In this document: piece after piece, positions 1 through 8,766 of the stretch
How the letters are laid out: the number at the start of each line of letters is the position of its first letter
Position numbering within the stretch: the first letter of the stretch is position 1
NCBI RefSeq assembly: GCF_012913485.1
Contig: NZ_CP051774.1
Location: 2,666,001-2,730,000 of the forward strand
Source of the DNA: Luteolibacter luteus
Lineage (GTDB): Bacteria; Verrucomicrobiota; Verrucomicrobiia; Verrucomicrobiales; Akkermansiaceae
Direction of reading: 5' to 3'
DNA length: 64,000 nucleotides
Notes under the pieces: model-generated
Told to the model about the DNA's origin: nothing
The model's input: the letters and a program-made list of their open reading frames with translations, nothing else
Database searches by the model: none
Position numbers and translations under genes: made by a program

Positions 1-240
1 AAGACAACTCCCGATGTGACTTTCAATCCCCGGCTGCCCGACGTGGACCTTCACGTGGGAAGCATCGGCACCGGCTATCGCACGGAATGCTGGGCTGCCG
101 AATTCACCTATCAATACGGCTACGGCAAACCGCGGCAAATCAGCGGCGGAGCTCCCCTTCCTCCCACGGGGGTCACGGCCAATGGCAAGCTGAACTACCG
201 TGCCCACGGCTTCTCGGCCGGGGTGCGCTGGTTCTGGTAA
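1..240 (+). CDS. C-terminal end of a FadL/OmpP1-like outer-membrane porin (partial)
   Basis: Only the last 79 residues lie in the window; the frame is open to the left edge. The fragment alternates polar and aromatic residues, has a GYR...W..EFTYQYGYG segment, and ends in a strand closing with W-F-W. A terminal aromatic residue is the usual C-terminal signature of outer-membrane beta-barrels. The pattern resembles the last strands of FadL/TodX hydrophobic-compound channels, which take fatty acids or aromatics across the outer membrane. The stop lies 28 nt before the next gene. The family call rests on a short fragment; another barrel family is possible. Confidence 0.6.
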   Translation, partial: KTTPDVTFNPRLPDVDLHVGSIGTGYRTECWAAEFTYQYGYGKPRQISGGAPLPPTGVTANGKLNYRAHGFSAGVRWFW

Positions 241-268
241 GCGAACCCCAACAACTCTTTCCTCCGCC

Positions 269-1579
269 ATGAATGATCCTTTCGATCATTGGATGCCTTT
301 TCGTCGCCGCGACGAGAACTGGAGCGGCTCGCAAGTGAGCGACCGCATCCGCCGCGATGTCATCCAGCCACTCGAGTCGCTGGTGGCTCGCGTTTCACAT
401 CCCCGCTTCGATATCCCCGAGCCATCGCGGAATTCCCTCGAAACGGTGCTCGCGGTGGTGAGCGAGACCTTCGCGGCCACCGATCACGCCGGGGCGGTGG
501 AGACGCTCGATCAAGCATGGCATGGCTGGGAAGTGAAGCTGCAAGCCTTCGCCCGCGATGGCGGGGAGGTGGCCATGAAGCGCATCGGCAAGGTCGCCGA
601 CATCGGCCAGGAGGCGGCGCGCCAACTTTACCTGGCAGTCCGCGAGGCCATCGGCAATGCGATGCGCCATGCCGCAGCCTCCCGGATCGAGGTGGTGATG
701 GTACCACTGCAGCAAGGCTGTGCGGTGACCGTGGCGGACAATGGCCGCGGCATCTCGCCTACGAAGTCAGGCGGGATCGGCATGTCCACCATGCGCCGCC
801 GGATGGGCCGCTGTGGGGGCGAGGTGATCGTGCATCCGATCGAGGGCACCGTGATCGAATTCCGCCTGCCATGCCCGCGCCGCTCCTTGTGGGAGTGGCT
901 ACTGCAAAGCAGAAGGCTCGAGCGCGCCGTAGATCCGGCGCATGCGGGCGAGATGAAGACACGCTGGCAGGAACGCGTGGATCGCTTCGGCAGCCTTGAG
1001 TCGGTCTTCGCCGAGTGGCCGCTGGCGGCTTCCTGGATCGAGTCCCGCCTGCCCGCCGAGCGCCGCGCGCCGGATGACCTGCAGCGGATGGTCTTCTGGC
1101 TCACGCAGGAGTTGATGCACATCGGCGTGCCCTATGAGATCGAGGCAGAGGAAGATGCGGACCGCGTGCGCTGCCGCATTTCATGGCAGGGCGAAGTGGA
1201 TCCCCTGCATTGGCTGGAGCTCGGCCTGGTGATTTCGCTTTCCCGGCCTGTAACCTTGCGGCTGACGGGCTCGTCGGGCTTGGAGTTGCTGGTGGCACGC
1301 AGGGCCGATCAACTTTCCGCAACGGGCGTGGCGGGATCTTTCGCCTCACTGGTGCACAATACCTGGTCCGGCGGCCTTCCCGCTGCACGGGACGATCTTT
1401 CCTCCTACCTGCACGATGTCTTGGCACAGGAACTCGTGGCGGAATCGATGCGCTGGGAGATCGCTCGCGAGGAGTACCCTCCCGGGGACATGAGATCGCG
1501 CTTCGATCAATGCCAGCACGAGCTCAGGCGCATCGCGGTTCTGGCGCGAGGCCTGTCTCATGAAATATCGGACCATTGA
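269..1579 (+). CDS. Histidine-kinase-like protein with HATPase domain before a C-terminal HisKA_3-like helix pair
   Basis: 436 residues. A HATPase_c domain of the NarX/DegS class is clear: N-box REAIGNAMRHA (125-135), G1 box DNGRGI (157-162) and G2 box GGIGMSTMRRR (168-178). In this kinase class a HisKA_3 dimerisation/phosphoacceptor domain normally precedes the ATPase. Here the N-terminal region has RIRRDVIQPL (about 26-35), which resembles that motif without the LHD block. A second motif with an intact His-Asp, LHDVLAQEL (381-389), sits at the very C-terminus followed by a second helix (ELRRIAVLARGL). No transmembrane segment or sensor domain is seen, so it is probably cytoplasmic. The ATG at 269 was chosen over an upstream in-frame ATG at 200, which lies inside the porin gene. 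The NarL-type regulator at 8034 is a possible partner. Confidence 0.7.
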   Translation: MNDPFDHWMPFRRRDENWSGSQVSDRIRRDVIQPLESLVARVSHPRFDIPEPSRNSLETVLAVVSETFAATDHAGAVETLDQAWHGWEVKLQAFARDGGEVAMKRIGKVADIGQEAARQLYLAVREAIGNAMRHAAASRIEVVMVPLQQGCAVTVADNGRGISPTKSGGIGMSTMRRRMGRCGGEVIVHPIEGTVIEFRLPCPRRSLWEWLLQSRRLERAVDPAHAGEMKTRWQERVDRFGSLESVFAEWPLAASWIESRLPAERRAPDDLQRMVFWLTQELMHIGVPYEIEAEEDADRVRCRISWQGEVDPLHWLELGLVISLSRPVTLRLTGSSGLELLVARRADQLSATGVAGSFASLVHNTWSGGLPAARDDLSSYLHDVLAQELVAESMRWEIAREEYPPGDMRSRFDQCQHELRRIAVLARGLSHEISDH

Positions 1580-1619
1580 GCGATAGCCCGACCAAGTTCC
1601 AGGGACCTGGCCGGAGCCA

Positions 1620-3848
1620 TCAAATGTACTGCTGCCCTTCGATGATCGCCATCGAGGGGCTGCCCTTCGTCAGGGCATTCACGGCAAGCATCGCCGACGT
1701 CGTGGCGGACTCCACGCAACCGATATCGATCGAGTTCCGGCACCAGTCTCCCGCGAAGAAGAGATTGTTGAAGCCGCTCTCCCATGGGAAGAGGCGGTGA
1801 GGCGTGCCGGTATTCGTCGAAAGGACGTAGCGCTCGGACGGATCGATATTGATCCGGAAGTACTGCCAATCGAAGCGTTCCTCATCCGTGGCATTCGGAT
1901 CCGGATGGTAGAGCGCTTTCGGATCGAGGCATTCGGTGCCCGGCAAACAAATGCCCGGCCACAAGGCGGAATGCGAGGCGAGCCACTGGCGGCAGACTTC
2001 CTTCACGCGGGCTTTTTCGCGTGCCGGATAGCCCGGATCGGTGCCCGGCGCCGGTTCGTTCGGGTCATCCGGTTCGGGACCGCAGAGGTAGATGAGATGC
2101 TTTGCCTGGTTGGTGCATTCCGTCCGGAGGATCGGGGTGGCTTCGACCACGATGTTGAAAGGATCCGGCGCAGATCCCGCCAAGGCATACTCGCAGAAAT
2201 ATTCATTCGGGTCCCAGCGCAAGCCATCAGGCCCGTCACCGCCCCCGGCAAACCAGAACTGGCAGGCGATGGTGCGGATCGACTCGCTGGTATCCACCAT
2301 CATCTTGTAGCGCGGGCTCTCTTCCAGCAACTCGCCCGCAATCCGCGGGTGAGCCTGCGGAGGAATCGCGAGGATCACGTGGTCGAAGGTGTCTTTCGCA
2401 CCGGGCTCGGCACTGGCGGCATCCCGGAGCACCACCGTCTCGACCCGATGCTGGCTCCAATCCGATTCCATTCCGGGATCGCCATGCGGAGGAAGGCTGT
2501 CGGCCTGCAATTGATCCTCCATCGGTTGATCCGGCCAGACAGGCCAGACGACCTTACCCTTCTCCGGATGGTCGGCGATGATTTCCTTGAGCGGATAGTA
2601 TTCGCTCAGCTCGGGCTTCAACCTTGCCTGGCGGTTGAACTCGATGCGGGCCACGCGATTTCCATCCGCATCGGGCACAAGCTTCTCCACCTTGTGGAAG
2701 AACTCGAAGCTGACCCCCTGGTCTTTCAGGACGCGATAGAGCGGAATGAACACGCACTCACCCATGCCCAGGGTCATCCGGTAAACGTAGGCTCCCTTGT
2801 AGCCGAAGAAGATCCGGAAGAATCCGCGCAAGGCGGCCCCTGCGGCGAAGTTCGCATTCGTCGTGTCATGCGTCTTGCCCCCGGAGAAGGCAAAGGGCGT
2901 GTCGTAGTAACCGCGCAAGTACGGCGAATATCGGAGATCGTGGTAGATCGCGCCGTGGCTCTTGAGCCACTGGAGGAACTCCATGTTGTCGAGATCCTTG
3001 AACGTCTTGTCCCGCACCAGCACGTCCACCAGCGCGCCCCGCAGGCAGGTGCGGTAAAGGTCGGCCAGGCAGATCTCGCGAAGATCATCTTCGGAAAGAT
3101 CGTCGCGCTCCGACATCTTGCGCAGCCGGCGTCCTGCCCAATCGAGCGCCCATTTCAACAGGCGTCCGACAATCAACTCCCCGTACCAGAGTTGCTCGCT
3201 GCCGGCCAGATTCACCAGATACTCGGAGAGTTCCTCGCCACGTCCCGAGGGATCGCCGGGATTCACTCCCACGGGGCATGTGCCCGGCTTCCAGGGAATG
3301 ACCGGCCGCTCAAGGAACTTGCTGGCCCAGCGGATCACCTTCAGGACCCGCGAGCCGACCGCCCCGGTGACGCGGACATTGTCCGCAAGCTGGTCGGCCA
3401 TGCGCCACAAACTTCCACGGACGTCGAGCGCTGGCGTACCATCGCCGGGGCTACCCGGGTATTCTTCGAGCTCCATCCGCCAAGGATGCCAATCGCCCTT
3501 CTTGTCCTGATGATAGAAGACTCCCTCGCGGGCCGCGGAGAAGAACTGGTCCCACTCGATGCAGTCACCGACGGAATAGCCCAACTCCTTGTGCCGATCC
3601 AAGGCGGCGCGCAGGGTCTTGAAGGCGTTCTCGTAGAAGCCGAACCACACGTGCGGGCCGTGCTCCTCGCTGCGGCAGGTTTCGCCGCTGCGGCTGCTGG
3701 CACCCTTTCCTCCGAGACGCCAGCCGGTCTGGTAAAGGGTGACGCGATACTTCGCCCGGAGCTCTGGAGTAGAGGTAAGCCAATAGGCCGCCATGCAGCC
3801 GCCAACACCTCCGCCTAAAATTGCCACATGCTCCCGGGGGTCACTCAT
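1620..3848 (-). CDS. Large FAD/NAD(P)-dependent oxidoreductase (amine-oxidase/desaturase-like)
   Basis: 742 residues. A Rossmann dinucleotide motif lies at the extreme N-terminus (GGGVGG, 12-17), followed by a GWRLGGKG segment and an EEHGPH segment, as in flavoprotein amine oxidases, phytoene desaturases and hydroxysqualene dehydroxylases. At over 700 residues it is much longer than those enzymes. A C-terminal GDWC.N.IDIGCVESA segment matches the second FAD-contacting motif of the superfamily. The ATG at 3848 overlaps the stop of the upstream ATPase gene as ATGA, which fixes the start and implies translational coupling. No signal peptide is seen. The substrate is unknown; association with an acetoacetate-decarboxylase-like gene suggests a keto-acid or polyketide-like substrate, which is inference only. 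Confidence 0.75.
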   Translation of the reverse strand: MSDPREHVAILGGGVGGCMAAYWLTSTPELRAKYRVTLYQTGWRLGGKGASSRSGETCRSEEHGPHVWFGFYENAFKTLRAALDRHKELGYSVGDCIEWDQFFSAAREGVFYHQDKKGDWHPWRMELEEYPGSPGDGTPALDVRGSLWRMADQLADNVRVTGAVGSRVLKVIRWASKFLERPVIPWKPGTCPVGVNPGDPSGRGEELSEYLVNLAGSEQLWYGELIVGRLLKWALDWAGRRLRKMSERDDLSEDDLREICLADLYRTCLRGALVDVLVRDKTFKDLDNMEFLQWLKSHGAIYHDLRYSPYLRGYYDTPFAFSGGKTHDTTNANFAAGAALRGFFRIFFGYKGAYVYRMTLGMGECVFIPLYRVLKDQGVSFEFFHKVEKLVPDADGNRVARIEFNRQARLKPELSEYYPLKEIIADHPEKGKVVWPVWPDQPMEDQLQADSLPPHGDPGMESDWSQHRVETVVLRDAASAEPGAKDTFDHVILAIPPQAHPRIAGELLEESPRYKMMVDTSESIRTIACQFWFAGGGDGPDGLRWDPNEYFCEYALAGSAPDPFNIVVEATPILRTECTNQAKHLIYLCGPEPDDPNEPAPGTDPGYPAREKARVKEVCRQWLASHSALWPGICLPGTECLDPKALYHPDPNATDEERFDWQYFRINIDPSERYVLSTNTGTPHRLFPWESGFNNLFFAGDWCRNSIDIGCVESATTSAMLAVNALTKGSPSMAIIEGQQYI

Positions 3849-6800
3849 GTCTTTATGGATAGTTGCTTGAATTTCGCGATTTCTGCCTCGGCGCCACACT
3901 GCGCCAGCAAATCAAGTCCATCCTCCAGAACCCCCGCCCCACCTGCCTTCACGGCATGGAAACACTTCGCCCGCGCTTCAAAGAACTTCGCGCCAAGCCG
4001 GCCGGCGGCCTTGCCCGCCTTCAAGAACTCTCCGCCGCCACCGGTACCATGCAGGCCCTTCGCGCAAAGCAAGATCGGCATGCCGATCTCGAAGCTGGTC
4101 GCGAACTGGGCCGTGCGCTTCATGAAACGCGAGGTGAGATCACCGAACTGCCGGTCCTCCGAGAGTTCCGGCGGCCCCCAGACGCGCATCTCTCCCAGCA
4201 GCACCGAAGCATCCGCGATCAGGAACTGCGTGGACGAAACCGGCGCATGCGTACCCGCAAGATCTTCGGCATCGCGCAAGCGCTCCATCGCCTGCCACGG
4301 ATTGCCCGAGCGCCACGCACAAATGGCCCGCATCACGTGGATCGATGCCTGCGTGATGGCATCCCCGCCGTGATTCGCGATCTGGCGGCACTGCGCTTCC
4401 GCTTCCTTCGGCCCATGACAAGCAAGGGCATGCAGGCTTCCCATCATCGCCGCCCACGTCCGCGACTGGCGGTCCGTGCGCTTGACCGCGGATTCATTGA
4501 GAATCCCCGCCCACTCGGCCGCCTTTGAAAGGTTTCCCTGGAAGTAGGCGACGAAGAAAGCATGCGTCGCGGCCTCTTCCACACGGCGGCCGTGACCGTG
4601 CGAACGCCAGTAATCGACATTGCCCGCGGCACGGTTCATCGCTTCCTGCCAGCGACCCTTGTCGAGATCGACCAGGCAGCCCACGTGTTCGATGTAAGTC
4701 TTCTCCGTCTGGTCACCGACCCGACCGATCATCGCGCGGGCGATGTCCCGGTAACGCTCCGCAAGCCAGCGCGGGCGCCGACCCGACATGGGACAGGCAA
4801 TCGCCGCGCAGAGCGATGCCAGCACCGCGCTCTCGCCATTCTTCGACGCGAGATCCAGCGCGGTGATGCAGCATTCCGCCGAGCGCTTCTGGTCATTCTG
4901 GAAATAGGAAATCTCAGCGAGCATCAGTGCCGCGCGCGCGGCACCCTCAAGCACCGGGGAAGCGGTCGCTCCGGACTTCGGCCTCCCGGTGATGAAAAGC
5001 CAACCGTGGCGCATCAGCATCCCGGGGCTAATGGGGAATTGCCCCTGTCTCGGACTGACACCGTAAAGAACCAGCGCCTTCTCTAACAAGGTTACGGCAT
5101 CCTCCACCATGCCCCAGTGGAAGGCGGCTTCGCCTTCGATCTGCAGGAGCCGCGCCCTGCGGGCAATCGCCACCGGATTTCCCCCGTGCTCCGCAGGCCG
5201 GTCGAGCTCCAGCGCGGCGCGAGCTGCTTCGCGGGCTTCACGAAGCGCAAAACGTCCCAAGGCGGCACGCGCGGCGCGGTCGAAGAGATCCATCGCCTCT
5301 TCATCGCGGCCGGACTCCCGGGCGTGGAAAGCCGCCTCTGACGGAGAGAAATCCCGCGGCGACTTGGCGGTCATCCATTCCAAGGCGGCCCCGTGGCCTG
5401 CCACGCGATCGCGGTCGGAGAGCAAGGACAAGGCAGCCTCGCGAAGCAGGTCGTGATAGAAGGCAAAGCGTCCACGGGCACCAGGCGCAGACACGATGAA
5501 CTCACCGAGGGACGACGATTCCCAGCAGGTCTTGAAGTCGATGCCCGGCGAGCAGGCGAGCGCAGTCAGCTCCGCTTGCTTCCGGGTGAAAGGTTCGCGC
5601 CACACGGCGCACGCACCGAGCAGGGCCCGCAAGCGCGGCGAAAGATCACGGAAGCGCTCGGTCAGCGTCATCTCGCCCTTGCTCCCGGCGGCTCCGATCT
5701 CGCTTTCCGCAGCCAAGTCGAGGGTGCCACCCATGCTGAGCAGGCGCCGGCGCTTGCTCATCACCGCCATGGCTTCGCGGGACACCAGCGGCAGCCCGCC
5801 GGAAATACGATGAATCTCGTGGTTCAGCTCATCCGTGACCCGCTCAAAGCCGGAAAGCTCCGTGAGCAGGTGGCGATGCTCTTCCAGCGACATCGGCCCG
5901 AGCGGGATATCCTCGGGTGCCGGCTGGCCGCGACGGCCGATTACCAGCAGCAATGAGCCCTCCAAGCGTCCCAAGGCAGAAACCACGCTCTGGCTGCCTT
6001 CATCCATCCACTGGATGTCATCCACGATGACTGCCACCGGCAAGCTCCCGACCAGGCGCACCAGCACGGCCGCGGTGAACTCGGGAAGGATGTCCTTATA
6101 CTGGAGCTGGGTCAGGCCGCTCTCCACCGCCGGATCCGCCTGGATCGGCTCCGAAAGGAAACGGACCAGATTCTTCACCAGTCCCTCGTCCAAGGTCAGC
6201 TCTTCGCCGAGCGATTTCACAACCTCCGGAACGCGCGTGCCGCCGATCTGGGAAAGCAGCTCCCGCCATGCAGAGAAAGTTCCGGGAACATCCGAGGGCA
6301 AGCAGGAGACACGGGCCACGGTCATCCCCCGCGACACCAGCCAAGTCACCAACGCACCGATGAGGTGGGATTTCCCCGCACCGGCCGGACCGGTGATATT
6401 GATCTGGTGGATCGAATCCCGCTCGCCGTTCTTCTCGATGCGCTCGACCAACCAATTCCACAGATCCGCGCGCGCTGGCGGCGTGACCTTTTCCGCTGTC
6501 ACCGCTTTCCGCGCTTCGAGCCGATGCGCGCAGAAGGGCTCTGCCAGCAGCCCGGGCAGGAAGCCGATGCGCTCCGTACGGTACGGCGGCGGCAACATGC
6601 CCGCCGTGCGCTCATCCATGATCAGTCCATCCAGCTCCATCGCGGAAAGGCCGCCAAGCAATTGGGACGCGGTGCCATCTTCCCCGGCACGTCCGGGCAT
6701 GAGCACCAGCAGCGCTGCCGGATTCTCTTCCAAGATCCCCGCGGCACGTGCCAGTAACACCTTCAGCAGATCGGCGCCATCGGTGGTATCACCCGCTTCC

Positions 6801-6925
6801 AAGCCATGGGGATGATCGATCTCATCCTCATCCCGCTCCCAGAGGCACCACGCCGCCGGACCACCGGTGCCGGTGGCCTGTTCCGCGCTATCAAATGCCG
6901 GTCCCGTATGACTCCCCGTGGTCAT
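3845..6925 (-). CDS. STAND-type AAA ATPase with long TPR region, no DNA-binding domain
   Basis: 1026 residues. Walker A GPAGAGKS (179-186) and Walker B VAVIVDDIQW (about 297-306) define an AAA_16-type ATPase, followed by a winged-helix-like segment and about 500 residues of TPR-like helices rich in Ala and Trp. This layout matches the ATPase-TPR part of class III cyclase-ATPase and MalT-like regulators, but no LuxR or other output domain follows; the protein ends after the helices. Residues about 70-135 contain an IMDERTAGMLP...RIGFLPG stretch resembling the tail of a class III nucleotidyl-cyclase domain, but no catalytic cyclase core is visible, so it may be a remnant. The gene starts 20 nt after the decarboxylase-like gene and its stop overlaps the oxidoreductase start (ATGA). 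Confidence 0.75.
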   Translation of the reverse strand: MTTGSHTGPAFDSAEQATGTGGPAAWCLWERDEDEIDHPHGLEAGDTTDGADLLKVLLARAAGILEENPAALLVLMPGRAGEDGTASQLLGGLSAMELDGLIMDERTAGMLPPPYRTERIGFLPGLLAEPFCAHRLEARKAVTAEKVTPPARADLWNWLVERIEKNGERDSIHQINITGPAGAGKSHLIGALVTWLVSRGMTVARVSCLPSDVPGTFSAWRELLSQIGGTRVPEVVKSLGEELTLDEGLVKNLVRFLSEPIQADPAVESGLTQLQYKDILPEFTAAVLVRLVGSLPVAVIVDDIQWMDEGSQSVVSALGRLEGSLLLVIGRRGQPAPEDIPLGPMSLEEHRHLLTELSGFERVTDELNHEIHRISGGLPLVSREAMAVMSKRRRLLSMGGTLDLAAESEIGAAGSKGEMTLTERFRDLSPRLRALLGACAVWREPFTRKQAELTALACSPGIDFKTCWESSSLGEFIVSAPGARGRFAFYHDLLREAALSLLSDRDRVAGHGAALEWMTAKSPRDFSPSEAAFHARESGRDEEAMDLFDRAARAALGRFALREAREAARAALELDRPAEHGGNPVAIARRARLLQIEGEAAFHWGMVEDAVTLLEKALVLYGVSPRQGQFPISPGMLMRHGWLFITGRPKSGATASPVLEGAARAALMLAEISYFQNDQKRSAECCITALDLASKNGESAVLASLCAAIACPMSGRRPRWLAERYRDIARAMIGRVGDQTEKTYIEHVGCLVDLDKGRWQEAMNRAAGNVDYWRSHGHGRRVEEAATHAFFVAYFQGNLSKAAEWAGILNESAVKRTDRQSRTWAAMMGSLHALACHGPKEAEAQCRQIANHGGDAITQASIHVMRAICAWRSGNPWQAMERLRDAEDLAGTHAPVSSTQFLIADASVLLGEMRVWGPPELSEDRQFGDLTSRFMKRTAQFATSFEIGMPILLCAKGLHGTGGGGEFLKAGKAAGRLGAKFFEARAKCFHAVKAGGAGVLEDGLDLLAQCGAEAEIAKFKQLSIKT

Positions 6926-6945
6926 GTGGTCGTGGTCTTTTCAAC

Positions 6946-7923
6946 TCAGGTGGACCAGATCTTCCGGCCCAAGGACAAATCGAACTGAAACTTCGCCCGG
7001 AGAGGTGCCCCCACCTTCCCCGAAACGAGGCCGATGCGATGAAGCAGGTCGCTGCTGCGGAATTCCGGCACGACAAGCTCCCACTCTCCTTCCTCACGGC
7101 TCAGGTGCGTGAGATTGGAGAAGGTCATGTCGCTGGTGGCCACGGCGCGATAACAGGCTTCTGCCGGATTCGTGACGTCGCGAAATTGCTTCAGGAAAAC
7201 GAACTCCTGCGAGCTCTTGAGATCCCCGAACATCGCGATGGCCTTCTCGAAAATCGAATCGATCAGGATATCGCCCCAGTCGATCTTCCAGAGATCGTCC
7301 AGGAAGCCCGGTTCAGCTTCCCCCAGAAGCTCTTCCTTCACGACTTCCGCGAGGCTCTTCGAGAAAGAACGATGCTCGCCGATGTCTTCCGCTTCAACGG
7401 ATTCATCGGTGCGCAGCAGGGCGAGCAGGCGGCAATTCTTCGCCGTCTTCGGCTGGCCGAGCTTCGGCGTGACCTCGCAGCGGGCCTCACCACCATTCGC
7501 GTCGATATCCACCTGGCCCATGATCTTCGGAAAGCCGAAGGCCTCCCGCCCGCTGATCATCGCTGGCGAGGAATCGAGGCAGAGAACGATCGGATAGAAC
7601 TTGATGGAGGGAAACCCCTTCCCCCATGCCACCACCGGCAGCGTCACCACCATCTCTGACTCCGAGACCGCTCCCCAATCACTATGGAGAGGATCCATGG
7701 ATCGCATCTCCGCCATCTTCATGAAGATGACGAATGCCAGCGGCAGGGCGGTGAATCTCACCTCCGGCTCCGCTCCATCCGGCCGCCAGTTCAGGGTCTC
7801 ATCGATCCATTTCTGGGCCTCGTCCCCATTGATTTTCCTGACGACCGACAGCGACTCCACCCCGGTAATCCGGTAGGGAGGCCTGAAATTAAGGTCGGTA
7901 TCACGTTCGGTATAGGGGATCAT
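6946..7923 (-). CDS. Acetoacetate decarboxylase-like protein
   Basis: 325 residues. The central SGREAFGFPK segment (124-133) matches the acetoacetate decarboxylase superfamily, in which the Lys of the PK motif forms a Schiff base with the keto substrate; here it is Lys133. Classical decarboxylases carry a second Lys next to it that lowers the pKa. Here Ile follows (FPKIM), so the chemistry may differ, for example aldol or hydration reactions on keto compounds. It is longer than classical ADC (about 245 residues), with an extra C-terminal 80 residues. It is first in a three-gene minus-strand operon with the STAND ATPase and FAD oxidoreductase. Confidence 0.72.
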   Translation of the reverse strand: MIPYTERDTDLNFRPPYRITGVESLSVVRKINGDEAQKWIDETLNWRPDGAEPEVRFTALPLAFVIFMKMAEMRSMDPLHSDWGAVSESEMVVTLPVVAWGKGFPSIKFYPIVLCLDSSPAMISGREAFGFPKIMGQVDIDANGGEARCEVTPKLGQPKTAKNCRLLALLRTDESVEAEDIGEHRSFSKSLAEVVKEELLGEAEPGFLDDLWKIDWGDILIDSIFEKAIAMFGDLKSSQEFVFLKQFRDVTNPAEACYRAVATSDMTFSNLTHLSREEGEWELVVPEFRSSDLLHRIGLVSGKVGAPLRAKFQFDLSLGRKIWST

Positions 7924-7968
7924 TCGTGAGGGAGGGGAAAAATCGGACAGGGTTAACTCTCCGATATT

Positions 7969-8000
7969 AAAAAAGAGACGCTAACAAAAGCGCTTACCTC
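7969..8000 (-). terminator. Possible intrinsic terminator after the response regulator
   Basis: On the minus strand a short imperfect stem (CGCT paired with AGCG, flanked by GAG and CTC) is followed by six T residues. It lies between the response-regulator stop and the decarboxylase-like start. The stem has a bulge, so the call is weak. Confidence 0.35.
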
Positions 8001-8033
8001 TTACCATCGGAGAATTTCCCATGGAGTTCGGCC

Positions 8034-8702
8034 TCAGGTATCCCTGATATTGCCATTTGCGATACCAAGCCAGTCACGGGCTTGGAGCAACAACTCGGTG
8101 CTATTGGAACAACCGAGCTTCGCCTTCATGTTCTCACGATGGCTATCCACCGTTTTCGTGCTGATTTCCAATAACTTCGAGATCTCCTTCGTCGAGCGGC
8201 CCTCACCCATCAGGCGGAAGACTTGGAACTCTCGGTCGCTGAGAGTCTCGATCCCTGCGGCCGGATTTTTCGACCAACTCCGCATCATCTCCTCGGTAAG
8301 CGCAGGCGAACAATAGATGCGCCCGGCCTCCACCATCTGGAGCGCCTCAAACAAAGCGGAGACGCGGTCTCCCTTCATCAGGTAACCGGAAGCACCCGCC
8401 TTGAGCGCTCGGGGACCGTAGCGAAGCTCCGACTGCATGCTGAAAACCAGCACCTTGCAGGTGGAGTTGATATCCTTCAGCTTGCGGATGAGTTCCAGTC
8501 CATCGCCATCCGGCAGGACCATGTCCACCACCGCAAGGGCGGGCTTCACGGTCGCCGCGATCTCCACGGCATCTGCTTGGCACTGCGCGCAGTGAAGGCG
8601 GTAGCCCGGCATCTTGGATTCCACCAAGGCTTTGACGGCCACAAGGATGATCGGGTGATCATCCACCAACAATAAGTCACGAGTTTGAGGATTGGCAGAC
8701 AT
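8034..8702 (-). CDS. NarL/FixJ-family response regulator
   Basis: 222 residues. The N-terminal receiver domain has the acidic pair (DDH), the phosphoacceptor Asp in VVDMVLPDGDG, and the conserved Lys in GYLMKGD. The C-terminal GerE/LuxR helix-turn-helix has LSDREFQVFRLMGEGRSTKE and ISTKTVDSHRENMKAKL. It should bind DNA as a dimer when phosphorylated by a HisKA_3-type kinase. No kinase gene is adjacent; the nearest kinase-like gene is at 269. I chose the ATG at 8702 because the longer open frame adds an Arg-rich, non-conserved stretch. It lies 64 nt downstream of two co-oriented repeat-protein genes. Confidence 0.9.
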   Translation of the reverse strand: MSANPQTRDLLLVDDHPIILVAVKALVESKMPGYRLHCAQCQADAVEIAATVKPALAVVDMVLPDGDGLELIRKLKDINSTCKVLVFSMQSELRYGPRALKAGASGYLMKGDRVSALFEALQMVEAGRIYCSPALTEEMMRSWSKNPAAGIETLSDREFQVFRLMGEGRSTKEISKLLEISTKTVDSHRENMKAKLGCSNSTELLLQARDWLGIANGNIRDT

Positions 8703-8766
8703 CCGGGGCGGGGAATTTTCCTGACCGGGTATCAGGAAGCTACCCCGGAAGCGACACGGAAATCCG

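Noticed and set aside
1797-3818. 673-residue open frame on the plus strand
   Set aside because: It lies wholly antisense to the FAD oxidoreductase, which has clear motifs and a coupled start. Long antisense frames are expected in GC-rich genes.
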